Positions 8,571 to 14,948 of a stretch of DNA of 64,000 nucleotides are shown here, piece after piece. The position numbers and the translations under genes are program-made. Source of the DNA: Peptoniphilus vaginalis (GTDB taxonomy: Bacteria; Bacillota; Clostridia; Tissierellales; Peptoniphilaceae); contig NZ_FXLP01000004.1 of NCBI RefSeq assembly GCF_900176605.1, forward strand, positions 62,001 through 126,000. Direction: 5' to 3'. Numbering within the stretch: position 1 is the first letter of the stretch; each line of letters opens with the position of its first letter. Under the pieces are notes generated by a model. The model ran no database searches, was not told where the DNA came from, and was given only the letters and a program-made list of their open reading frames with translations.

Positions 8571-10424
8571 ATGCAAAATAAAAAATACAATGCTGAAACA
8601 GAAAGATTAATGGACTTGATGATTCATTCCATTTACACAAATAAAGAAATATTCCTAAGAGAACTTATCTCCAACGCATCAGATGCCATGGACAAGATGT
8701 ACTACATCGCTCTTAACGATGACAAGGTCAAGTTCAACCACGAAGACTACTTCATTAGGATCACACCTAATAAGGACAAGAGAACTTTGACAATAGAAGA
8801 TGGTGGTCTTGGTATGACTGCCGAAGAACTTGAAGAAAACTTGGGAACAATAGCTAAGTCAGGATCTCTTGACTTCAAGAACATAAACAAGAAGGATGCC
8901 GACCACGAAATCATTGGACAATTTGGTGTAGGTTTTTACTCTGCCTTTATGGTTGCAGATGAAATTTCTGTCTTGACTAGGTCTTACAAGGAAGAAAAAG
9001 CTCACCTATGGAAGTCCAAGGGCGCAGAAGGTTACTCCATTGAAGATGCAGAAAAGGACAAACACGGTACTATCATTACTCTTCACCTAAGAGAAAACAC
9101 TAAGGAAGAAAATTATGATGAATATCTTGACGAATATAAGATAAGGGAACTTGTAAGCCACTACTCCAACTACATCTCTTACCCAATTAAGATGGAAGTG
9201 GAAAAGAAAAGACCAAGTGCCGACTCAACAGAAGATGATCCAAAGTTTGAATCTTACAGAGAAGATGACGTATTAAATTCTTCTGTCCCAATGTGGAGAA
9301 AAAACAAAAATGAATTAAAGGACGAGGACTACAACAACTTCTTCAGGCAAAGACACTTTGGCTTTGAAGATCCCCTTGCCCACATCCACATCTCTGTGGA
9401 AGGTATGATTTCCTTTAAGGCAATTTTATACATCCCATCAAGAAGACCCTTTGACTTCCTAAACCCAGACAAGAAGGGTGGACTTGAACTCTACTCCAAC
9501 GGCGTCTTGATTATGGAAAAATGCGAAGACCTACTTCCAGACTACTTGAACTTCATCAAGGGAGTTGTTGACTCAGAAGACATTTCCCTTAACATCTCAC
9601 GTGAAATGCTACAACAAACTCGTGAGCTCCAACTAATTAAGAAAAATATAGAAAAGAAAATCCTTGATGAACTTGCAAAGATTTTAAAAGACGATAGAGA
9701 AAAATACGCAGACTTCTTTAAAAACTTTGGCGTCAGTCTAAAGTCAGGTGCCTACGAAAATTATGGAGCAGACAAGGACAAGTTAAAGGACCTCTTTATC
9801 TACACAAGTACTAAGAGAGATCACGTAACCTTTAACGAATACAGGAAGGATATGTTGCCAGACCAAGACTTCATCTATTATGCAAATGGCTCATCAATCG
9901 AAGCCATCAAGGACCTTCCACAAATCAAACACTTCATTGACAAGGACATAGAAGTTCTTGCATTAACAGATCCAATTGACGAATTTGTCATCAAGATGCT
10001 AGAAGAATATGACGATAAGAAGTTCAAGTCAATATCTGAAACCGATGAAGTCAAAGAAGAAGATGAAAAAAATCTACAAGACTATGTAAAGAAGATGAAA
10101 GAAATCTTAAAGGGAGAAGTTTCATCAATAAGAGAAAATCCAAATCTAAAAGATGACGCAGCCTACCTATCAAGCAAGGGCGAAATCTCCATTGAAATGG
10201 AAAAAACTCTTAGCCACATGCCAAACAACCAAGTCTTTAAGGCAGACAAGGTCTTAGAAGTAAATCCAAACCACCCTGCCCTTAAAAAACTAAAGGAAAT
10301 GGACGAGTCTTCAGAAGAATTTAAAACTTACACACAAATGTTATACGATGGCGCAAGACTTGTAGCAGGACTTGAAATAAAAGATCCAATAGCCTACGCA
10401 AGAAATGTTTCAAAGTTAATGTAA
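8571..10424 (+). CDS. htpG: Molecular chaperone HtpG (Hsp90)
   Basis: Bacterial Hsp90, an ATP-driven dimeric chaperone. The N-terminal GHKL ATPase motifs are present: FLRELISNASDAMDK, the DGGLGM segment, and GQFGVGFYSAF. The middle and C-terminal dimerisation domains follow, for about 617 residues, the usual length. The start is the ATG at 8571 preceded by AAAGGTGAT; an upstream GTG (8547) lies inside the operator and is rejected. It is a single-gene unit with its own promoter and CIRCE-like operator, then two terminators. Confidence 0.97.
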   Translation: MQNKKYNAETERLMDLMIHSIYTNKEIFLRELISNASDAMDKMYYIALNDDKVKFNHEDYFIRITPNKDKRTLTIEDGGLGMTAEELEENLGTIAKSGSLDFKNINKKDADHEIIGQFGVGFYSAFMVADEISVLTRSYKEEKAHLWKSKGAEGYSIEDAEKDKHGTIITLHLRENTKEENYDEYLDEYKIRELVSHYSNYISYPIKMEVEKKRPSADSTEDDPKFESYREDDVLNSSVPMWRKNKNELKDEDYNNFFRQRHFGFEDPLAHIHISVEGMISFKAILYIPSRRPFDFLNPDKKGGLELYSNGVLIMEKCEDLLPDYLNFIKGVVDSEDISLNISREMLQQTRELQLIKKNIEKKILDELAKILKDDREKYADFFKNFGVSLKSGAYENYGADKDKLKDLFIYTSTKRDHVTFNEYRKDMLPDQDFIYYANGSSIEAIKDLPQIKHFIDKDIEVLALTDPIDEFVIKMLEEYDDKKFKSISETDEVKEEDEKNLQDYVKKMKEILKGEVSSIRENPNLKDDAAYLSSKGEISIEMEKTLSHMPNNQVFKADKVLEVNPNHPALKKLKEMDESSEEFKTYTQMLYDGARLVAGLEIKDPIAYARNVSKLM

Positions 10425-10449
10425 GATTATAAATATTTAAAACTTTCAA

Positions 10450-10475
10450 AACAGCTCACAAAATTGTGGGCTGTT
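10450..10475 (+). terminator. htpG terminator
   Basis: The hairpin AACAGCTCAC / GTGGGCTGTT is followed by TCTTTAT, 26 bases after the htpG stop. Confidence 0.75.
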
Positions 10476-10539
10476 TCTTTATATACTCCACCATATTTGT
10501 TTCATAATTTCCATTAGCAAATTTTAAAAAATTTTGTTT

Positions 10540-10572
10540 CAGGGACTCCTTTAGGAGTCCCTGGAATTTTTT
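10540..10572 (+). terminator. Second terminator before the secreted-protein gene
   Basis: A perfect stem CAGGGACTCC / GGAGTCCCTG (10540-10563) is followed by GAATTTTTTT. It may back up the htpG terminator; there is little room for a separate promoter in front of it. Confidence 0.7.
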
Positions 10573-10631
10573 TCTCCATAAATTGGATTTTGATTTTTAA
10601 ATGATATAATAAAACAAAAAGGAGGTTTTTA

Positions 10632-11813
10632 ATGAACTTAAAACAATTGAAAAAATATTTTTTAATTTCCCTCTCTTTAGCAAGTCTTTTAACAATAAAT
10701 GCCTTCGCAGAGGGAGAGCGTGACTTTCAAATCACTGTGAACGAAAAAGAAATTCCGTTAAATAACAATGTAGGAATGCCTTTTGTGGAATACGATAGAA
10801 CTTTTGTACCTATCAGAGTCGTATCTGAAAACCTAGGTTACAAGGTTGACTGGAACCAAGACAAGAAACTCGTTACAATTAATGGCAACAAGAAAGTTGA
10901 ACTTGTTGTGGGCGAAACTTCAGCGAAGGTTCAAGGGAAGAAAGTTGCAATAGATAGCACTGGCAAGGTTGCAAGTGTGCTTAAAAATGACAGGACTTAT
11001 GTGCCACTAAGATTTGTTTCAGAACAAATGGGCGCAAAGGTTGACTACAAGCAAACTCCAAAACTGCACATTATAAACATTACGAAGGACGGAGTGCAAG
11101 TAGCGCAAAATGATGCACCAGAAGGATATTTAAGACCTGGCGAAACTAAAGACGATGTACTTAGAAGAGCTAAGGCTAAATATACAGAAGGCAACGCACC
11201 AGGCAAGGTATCAGACAAGTGGATTGACCCAGATTTAAGAACAATATATGTTGACCCATTTAGCAATAAATTTGGCATGCAATTACCATTTGGTTTTGGT
11301 ACAGATTCCTATAGAAAATTTGAAGGCAAAGACCCAAATAAATACTGGATAAAAATAGAAATTGATGATGACAGGTATTTACCTTACGACCAACATTTTG
11401 AAAAAGCTGTTGGCGAAAATCAATGGGGCTCATTAACAGCTAACGATATAGCTCCTTTATCTAAGAAGTATCCATTAGACAATGGTGGTAAAATGCTTGC
11501 TCCTTTTACGTTTTTTGATTACAGTAAGTTATCTGGAACTCTATTAAGAACAAAGGGATACAGTAGAGTAGTTGCCCCATACCACGGTGACCTTATTGAC
11601 TACAAGGCAACAATTCACCAAGATGGAGAAGAACACGTTTATAAGTTTAAGGTGAGGTATGGTAGAGTCATGACAGATTACACTTTAAACAAGTATGTGC
11701 CAAAAGACCAAAGAGAATACCAAAAAAATGTTTTTGAAAAGACAAACTTTTATTTACCAGAAGCAAACTCATTTTTAGGCCGTCTACCATTAAACTGGGA
11801 ACAAGTAAAATAA
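10632..11813 (+). CDS. Secreted protein with copper-amine-oxidase-like N-terminal domain
   Basis: The 393-residue product has a signal peptide (basic N-terminus, hydrophobic LISLSLASLLTINAFA, likely cleavage after AFA). Residues about 30-150 contain two copies of the stalk-domain pattern V-x-x-R-F/T-x-V-P-I/L-R-x-V-S-E-x-L/M-G (DRTFVPIRVVSENLGYKV and DRTYVPLRFVSEQMGAKV), known as the Cu_amine_oxidN1 domain and common in clostridial cell-surface proteins. The C-terminal 230 residues have no motif I recognise. The likely location is the cell wall or outside. AGGAGG precedes the ATG. It is followed directly by the first RNA/HxTG locus. Confidence 0.85.
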   Translation: MNLKQLKKYFLISLSLASLLTINAFAEGERDFQITVNEKEIPLNNNVGMPFVEYDRTFVPIRVVSENLGYKVDWNQDKKLVTINGNKKVELVVGETSAKVQGKKVAIDSTGKVASVLKNDRTYVPLRFVSEQMGAKVDYKQTPKLHIINITKDGVQVAQNDAPEGYLRPGETKDDVLRRAKAKYTEGNAPGKVSDKWIDPDLRTIYVDPFSNKFGMQLPFGFGTDSYRKFEGKDPNKYWIKIEIDDDRYLPYDQHFEKAVGENQWGSLTANDIAPLSKKYPLDNGGKMLAPFTFFDYSKLSGTLLRTKGYSRVVAPYHGDLIDYKATIHQDGEEHVYKFKVRYGRVMTDYTLNKYVPKDQREYQKNVFEKTNFYLPEANSFLGRLPLNWEQVK

Positions 11814-11817
11814 AAGG

Positions 11818-11846
11818 TTGACAAAGAGGCAAAAATAATGTAAACT
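11818..11846 (+). promoter_or_regulatory. Promoter of RNA/HxTG locus 1
   Basis: A perfect TTGACA (11818-11823), 17 bases, then TAAACT (11841-11846). It lies only a few bases behind the stop of the secreted-protein gene and reads into the repeat RNA. Confidence 0.7.
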
Positions 11847-11890
11847 TATGTTAATAAATAAATAGGATAGATAATAGGGTATCTAGAAAA

Positions 11891-12052
11891 GTTGTAGTCT
11901 ATATAAGGGACTTAAAAAAACTTATAGCGCAAGATGTTTTTTGGGCATCATGGCTTGCAGCTAGCATTAAAGTTGTAGTCTACATAGGGGACTTAAAAGA
12001 CCTATGACACGAGATACTGTAGTGGGTATCATGGCTTGCAACTAGCAAAAAA
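11891..12052 (+). repeat. Two 81-bp diverged direct repeats
   Basis: Copies at 11891-11971 and 11972-12052 both begin GTTGTAGTCTA and end with CTTGCA-CTAGC plus an A run. They differ mainly at paired positions of the predicted stems. Confidence 0.9.
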
Positions 12053-12062
12053 ACCTATATTA

Positions 12063-12097
12063 AGAGGAGTAGACTGTTAGCTACTCCTCTTTTTTTA
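12063..12097 (+). terminator. Terminator between repeat RNA and toxin-like gene, locus 1
   Basis: A perfect 10-bp stem AGAGGAGTAG / CTACTCCTCT with an 8-base loop, followed by a run of T. The toxin-like gene starts 17 bases later, so its expression must depend on read-through, as in ToxIN-type loci. Confidence 0.88.
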
Positions 12098-12113
12098 TTG
12101 AAAGGAGTAGCTA

Positions 12114-12191
12114 ATGTCTAAAAAAAATTCATATAAATTAAAGATAAGAAACAGTATTGTTGAGGCAGCTAAACTTTATCAGAACACTTAA
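12114..12191 (+). CDS. N-terminal 25 residues of the locus-1 HxTG protein, cut off by a frame break
   Basis: ATG 12114 follows AAAGGAG at proper spacing and encodes 25 residues ending in SIVEAAKLYQNT, then TAA at 12189-12191. This segment corresponds to the N-terminus of the homologues at 13035 (IIIDCGKKYKEN) and 58352 (TIIDCSKIYYKN). The rest of the protein continues in another frame from ATG 12191, overlapping the stop as TAATG. Loss of one base (for instance a T in ACTTAATGG) would explain it. Translational coupling could still produce the second part. Confidence 0.65.
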   Translation: MSKKNSYKLKIRNSIVEAAKLYQNT

Positions 12192-12742
12192 TGGATAAAC
12201 ACTTTTTAATTGTGTATGGTTCTAAGTTTATTGAGTTACAATTTTTACCAGAGAACTTTTTGCACTTAACAGGTGTTGGAACAAGTTTAAGTGCTGTAAC
12301 GTTTTTTGACTTGTGTTTGAGCAATCAATTAACAACTAATCAATTTTTTTATAATAGAAGATACCCCTCTAGTGTGTCTAAGAAAAAAGTAAACAATCTT
12401 TTTAAAATATTAAATCTTTTTAGGAGTGATAGTATTATTTTAGAAGAAATTACTACAGACACACAGTTGTACGAAATTGGAATAACAGAATTACACTTTA
12501 CGTTATGTTTTAAAAATTTCATAAATAATAGCAATTTGTATACCGTATGTTCTCATAGAATTGAAAATATGTCTGCAAGCATTGTAGAAAAAAGCAAAAA
12601 TGCTTATTTTATTGATTGTATTTTTTCAAAAAGTGCAAGCGATGATAAGTATAACCACATTGTTTTTGGTGGTCTGGAAAATATTAAATCAGAAATTATA
12701 TTAAATATGGTTTCAAATGAGTTGACTAACAATTTTATCTAA
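12191..12742 (+). CDS. HxTG-motif toxin-like protein of locus 1 (PBECR4-like), main part
   Basis: The 183-residue frame starts at the ATG overlapping the TAA of the 25-residue frame. It carries FLHLTGVGTSLS at residues 23-34 and a downstream FF...N pattern, shared with the proteins at 13035 and 58352. The HxTG motif and size remind me of PBECR4, a phage-associated barnase/EndoU/RelE-like nuclease group; this is from memory and needs a profile search. There is no signal peptide, so it should be cytoplasmic. Base composition is very AT-rich. Because the N-terminal segment is in another frame, this copy may be inactive. Confidence 0.6.
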   Translation: MDKHFLIVYGSKFIELQFLPENFLHLTGVGTSLSAVTFFDLCLSNQLTTNQFFYNRRYPSSVSKKKVNNLFKILNLFRSDSIILEEITTDTQLYEIGITELHFTLCFKNFINNSNLYTVCSHRIENMSASIVEKSKNAYFIDCIFSKSASDDKYNHIVFGGLENIKSEIILNMVSNELTNNFI

Positions 12743-12768
12743 ATATTAAACAAGATTCAAAGTGTTAC

Positions 12769-12797
12769 TTGACAAAACAAAACGTCTTTCATATAAT
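12769..12797 (+). promoter_or_regulatory. Consensus promoter of RNA/HxTG locus 2
   Basis: TTGACA (12769-12774), exactly 17 bases, TATAAT (12792-12797): a full-consensus sigma-A promoter, the strongest in the window by sequence. Such strength suits an abundant antitoxin RNA. Confidence 0.9.
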
Positions 12798-12826
12798 ATA
12801 GATACAAAAGGTGAGTTGACACCATG

Positions 12827-12956
12827 AAAACTCGAAATTAAGATAGGCGACAGGCGCAAGCCCTAAGGACCTATGGTTGGCGAGCAACGGTAAAACTCGA
12901 AATTAAGATAGGCGACAGGCGCAAGCCCTAAGGACCTATGGTTGGCGAGCAACGGT
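12827..12956 (+). repeat. Two identical 65-bp direct repeats
   Basis: Copies at 12827-12891 and 12892-12956 are identical base for base, starting AAAACTCGAAATTAAG and ending GCGAGCAACGGT. A partial third start (AAAAtc) follows at 12957. Confidence 0.97.
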
Positions 12957-12973
12957 AAAATCAATAACAAAAG

Positions 12974-13000
12974 GGAGGACTATTAATAGTCCTTCTTTTT
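12974..13000 (+). terminator. Terminator between repeat RNA and toxin-like gene, locus 2
   Basis: The stem GGAGGACTATT / AATAGTCCTTC (one G-T pair) is followed by TTTTT. The toxin-like gene begins 35 bases later. Confidence 0.85.
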
Positions 13001-13034
13001 ATTTGTAAAAGGAATGTTACTTAGAGGTTTTATA

Positions 13035-13670
13035 TTGGAAAAGAAAGAAAAAGATTTACAAATTATAATAGATTGTGGGAAAAAATATAAAGAAAATTTA
13101 GCGGGTAAACAATTGTTAATTGTAAGTAGCAAGAATGGTACTATATCTACTACTGAAGTTGAATTTTCGTTACGAAATTATCATCATTTTACTGGAGTAA
13201 AATTACAAAAAAACCCTGTAACTAATAAGCTTATAACAACGTCACAATTTATAAATAAAGCATTGAACGGCAGGTTAAAAACGGACGATTGGGAATACAG
13301 AAAAGATGGAACGACAGGGCTTAAATTAAAAATCTTACAAGATATTGTAGAAATACATAAGACGGCAAAAATGATAGGTTCGTATGTAGACAATAGAGTA
13401 ATGTTAAAAACAGACTTGTGTATAGGAAATATATTTTGTTACCTTGGGATGATTAAAACTAATTCCATTACTAGGTTTGATAATAATGTTTATGTGCCAA
13501 ACACAGTTATTAATAAAGATATAAGAGAAGATGTCAGAGAACCAGAAAAAATAATTGCAATTTATAGAAAGAATAAAACAGATAAAATATATCAGGAATT
13601 GACTTATCTTGCAAAGGGAGAAAGCAAACAGGATATAGAATATAAAATTATAGAGTACTTGCATAATTGA
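13035..13670 (+). CDS. HxTG-motif toxin-like protein of locus 2 (PBECR4-like)
   Basis: About 211 residues, intact. I prefer TTG 13035 as start because AGAGG (13023-13027) lies 7 bases upstream; the ATG at 13014 directly abuts its AAAGGA. The N-terminal IIIDCGKKYKENLAGKQLLIV and YHHFTGVKL correspond to the other two loci, followed by a QFINKALNGRL segment and LKLKIL. The fold and catalytic residues are not evident. Size, cytoplasmic character, position behind repeat RNA plus terminator, and the PBECR4-like HxTG motif suggest an RNase toxin held by the RNA upstream. An own terminator follows. Confidence 0.65.
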   Translation: MEKKEKDLQIIIDCGKKYKENLAGKQLLIVSSKNGTISTTEVEFSLRNYHHFTGVKLQKNPVTNKLITTSQFINKALNGRLKTDDWEYRKDGTTGLKLKILQDIVEIHKTAKMIGSYVDNRVMLKTDLCIGNIFCYLGMIKTNSITRFDNNVYVPNTVINKDIREDVREPEKIIAIYRKNKTDKIYQELTYLAKGESKQDIEYKIIEYLHN

Positions 13671-13689
13671 ATTTTAAATTATTGTTTTA

Positions 13690-13725
13690 AACACACAGAA
13701 ATAAAAATCTGTGTGTTTTTTTATC
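13690..13725 (+). terminator. Terminator of locus 2
   Basis: AACACACAGA / TCTGTGTGTT stem followed by a run of T, 20 bases after the stop. Confidence 0.85.
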
Positions 13726-13843
13726 TGGAATATTTCACAAGTATTCTTACTACAACAAAAAAATTTTGCAAATTTTAAATTAAAGTTCCCTCGGGAAAAA
13801 ATTTTTGTTAGTTTAATTTTATTATCTTCTTTGTCCCATCTTA

Positions 13844-13872
13844 TTGACAATAAATTTATTAAGTGCTATAAC
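13844..13872 (+). promoter_or_regulatory. Promoter of the oxidoreductase gene
   Basis: TTGACA (13844-13849), 17 bases, TATAAC (13867-13872), 34 bases upstream of the proposed start codon. Confidence 0.75.
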
Positions 13873-13906
13873 ACCATTGTAATATTGACACAAGGGAGGT
13901 TTTAAT

Positions 13907-14782
13907 ATTAAAGATTTAATTATAATTGGAGCTGGACCTGCTGGTGTTTCTGCTGCTCTTTATGCACAATCCAGGGGCCTCGACTTGACAATATTTGAAA
14001 AAGATAAGGTTGGTGGTTTAATTGGAAATATTTCTAAGGTTAGCCACTACACTTCTGTTATAGTTGATGAAGACGGAGAAAGTTTTAGAAAGAGATTAGA
14101 GGATCAAATCAAGGCCTATAAGCTTGATTTAAAATACGAAGAAGTCCTTAGCTTGAAAAAAGATGGGGATGTTTTCATTGTTAAGACAAACAAGGGCACT
14201 TATGAAGCTAAAAAAATTATTGTAGCTTCTGGCTCTAGTCCAAAGGAATTGGATGTAAAGATTGATAATTATACAATTTCTCACTGGGCTAAGGGGTCTG
14301 AAGAAAGAGTTAAGGGCAAGCTTGTAATAGTTAACGGCGGATCTGATGGCGCAGCTAAGGAAGCTATTTATCTTTCCAAGTTCGCAAAGGAAGTTCACAT
14401 TGTCCAAAACCAAGATAAGCTCTTATGCATCCAAGAGTTCAAAAAGCAAATCGAAGGATCTAATAACATTATCGTCCACACTTCTTCCTCTTTGGAAGAT
14501 GTAACTTGTAAGGATGGTCTTATAACTTCTGCCAAGCTTTCTAGTGGATTGGAAATTACTTCCAAGGATGGACTTGAAATTTTTGCTATGATTGGTCAAC
14601 ATCCAAATACAAGTTTTATTGACTTAGATGTAGCAAAGAATGAACTTGGCTTTGTTGATTCTGATGTTGAAAGCAAAATTGAAAATTTATTTTTTGCAGG
14701 CGACCTAAGAGTCAAGGCAGTTAGACAAGTTGCCACTGCTGTAAACGATGGTGCTCTTGCAGGAATCGGAGCAAGTAAGTAG
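13907..14782 (+). CDS. Thioredoxin-reductase-like FAD/NAD(P) oxidoreductase without CxxC, AUU start
   Basis: The product (about 291 residues) has the FAD-binding IIIGAGPAGVSAALYA at its N-terminus and a second dinucleotide motif (VNGGSDGAAKEA). It ends with FFAGD...VATAVNDGALAG, as in thioredoxin reductases. The redox CxxC expected between the two halves is absent (the region reads TISHWAKGSEER), so it is not a classical TrxB; ferredoxin- or flavodoxin-reducing relatives are possible. The frame opens after TGA 13886 and has no ATG, GTG or TTG before 13985, which would delete the FAD motif. GGGAGG (13894-13899) lies 7 bases before ATT 13907, so ATT is the likely start. Confidence 0.85.
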   Translation: MKDLIIIGAGPAGVSAALYAQSRGLDLTIFEKDKVGGLIGNISKVSHYTSVIVDEDGESFRKRLEDQIKAYKLDLKYEEVLSLKKDGDVFIVKTNKGTYEAKKIIVASGSSPKELDVKIDNYTISHWAKGSEERVKGKLVIVNGGSDGAAKEAIYLSKFAKEVHIVQNQDKLLCIQEFKKQIEGSNNIIVHTSSSLEDVTCKDGLITSAKLSSGLEITSKDGLEIFAMIGQHPNTSFIDLDVAKNELGFVDSDVESKIENLFFAGDLRVKAVRQVATAVNDGALAGIGASK

Positions 14783-14849
14783 TTTTAAATTTTTGCTAAC
14801 TTACTGCTTGCATCTCACTAACAAGCCTCAAAATTTTATAAGTAACAAA

Positions 14850-14875
14850 AGAAAGCTCACACTGTGGGCTTTTTT
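14850..14875 (+). terminator. Terminator of the oxidoreductase gene
   Basis: AAAGCTCAC / GTGGGCTTT hairpin followed by TTTATTTT. Confidence 0.8.
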
Positions 14876-14948
14876 ATTTTGCATAAATTGAAAATTGCAC
14901 TTATTTGTGTTATATTACTTTTCATGTTGAAAACAATTAGGAGGTAAA

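Larger units (their letters stand above)
11853..12097 (+). ncRNA. Candidate repeat RNA (type III-like antitoxin RNA) of locus 1
   Basis: The promoter at 11818 and terminator at 12063 would define an RNA of about 245 bases with no coding frame of note. Its body is two 81-base repeats. In each repeat a first stem pairs TATAAG/CTTATA in copy 1 (11902-11907 with 11921-11926) and CATAGG/CCTATG in copy 2 (11983-11988 with 12001-12006). A second stem pairs GATGT/GCATC in copy 1 and GATAC/GTATC in copy 2. Four pairs differ in a compensatory way, so RNA structure is under selection. The arrangement (repeat RNA, terminator, toxin-like gene) matches type III toxin-antitoxin loci. Confidence 0.65.
12804..13000 (+). 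ncRNA. Candidate repeat RNA (type III-like antitoxin RNA) of locus 2
   Basis: An RNA of about 200 bases bounded by the consensus promoter and the terminator at 12974-13000, made of two identical 65-base units. In unit 1, ATAGG (12843-12847) pairs with CCTAT (12870-12874). Within it GGC/GCC closes a GCAA tetraloop (12853-12862). GTTG (12876-12879) pairs with CAAC (12885-12888), and the loop CGAG (12881-12884) is complementary to CTCG at 12831-12834, giving a possible pseudoknot. Pseudoknotted repeat units are the hallmark of known type III antitoxins. Direct experimental evidence is of course absent. Confidence 0.7.

Noticed and set aside
12824-12842. Five-codon frame (ATG AAA ACT CGA AAT TAA) at the start of the 65-bp repeat as a leader peptide
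   Set aside because: It has no repeat in the second unit (no ATG there) and no regulatory codon pattern. Chance occurrence is likely.
12827-12956. Identical 65-bp repeats considered as a small CRISPR array or as an insertion duplication
   Set aside because: The units abut without spacers, no cas genes are near, and promoter plus terminator enclose them as an RNA gene.
13711-13905. 64-codon plus-strand frame between locus 2 and the oxidoreductase
   Set aside because: It begins inside the locus-2 terminator, covers the oxidoreductase promoter, and has no family resemblance.
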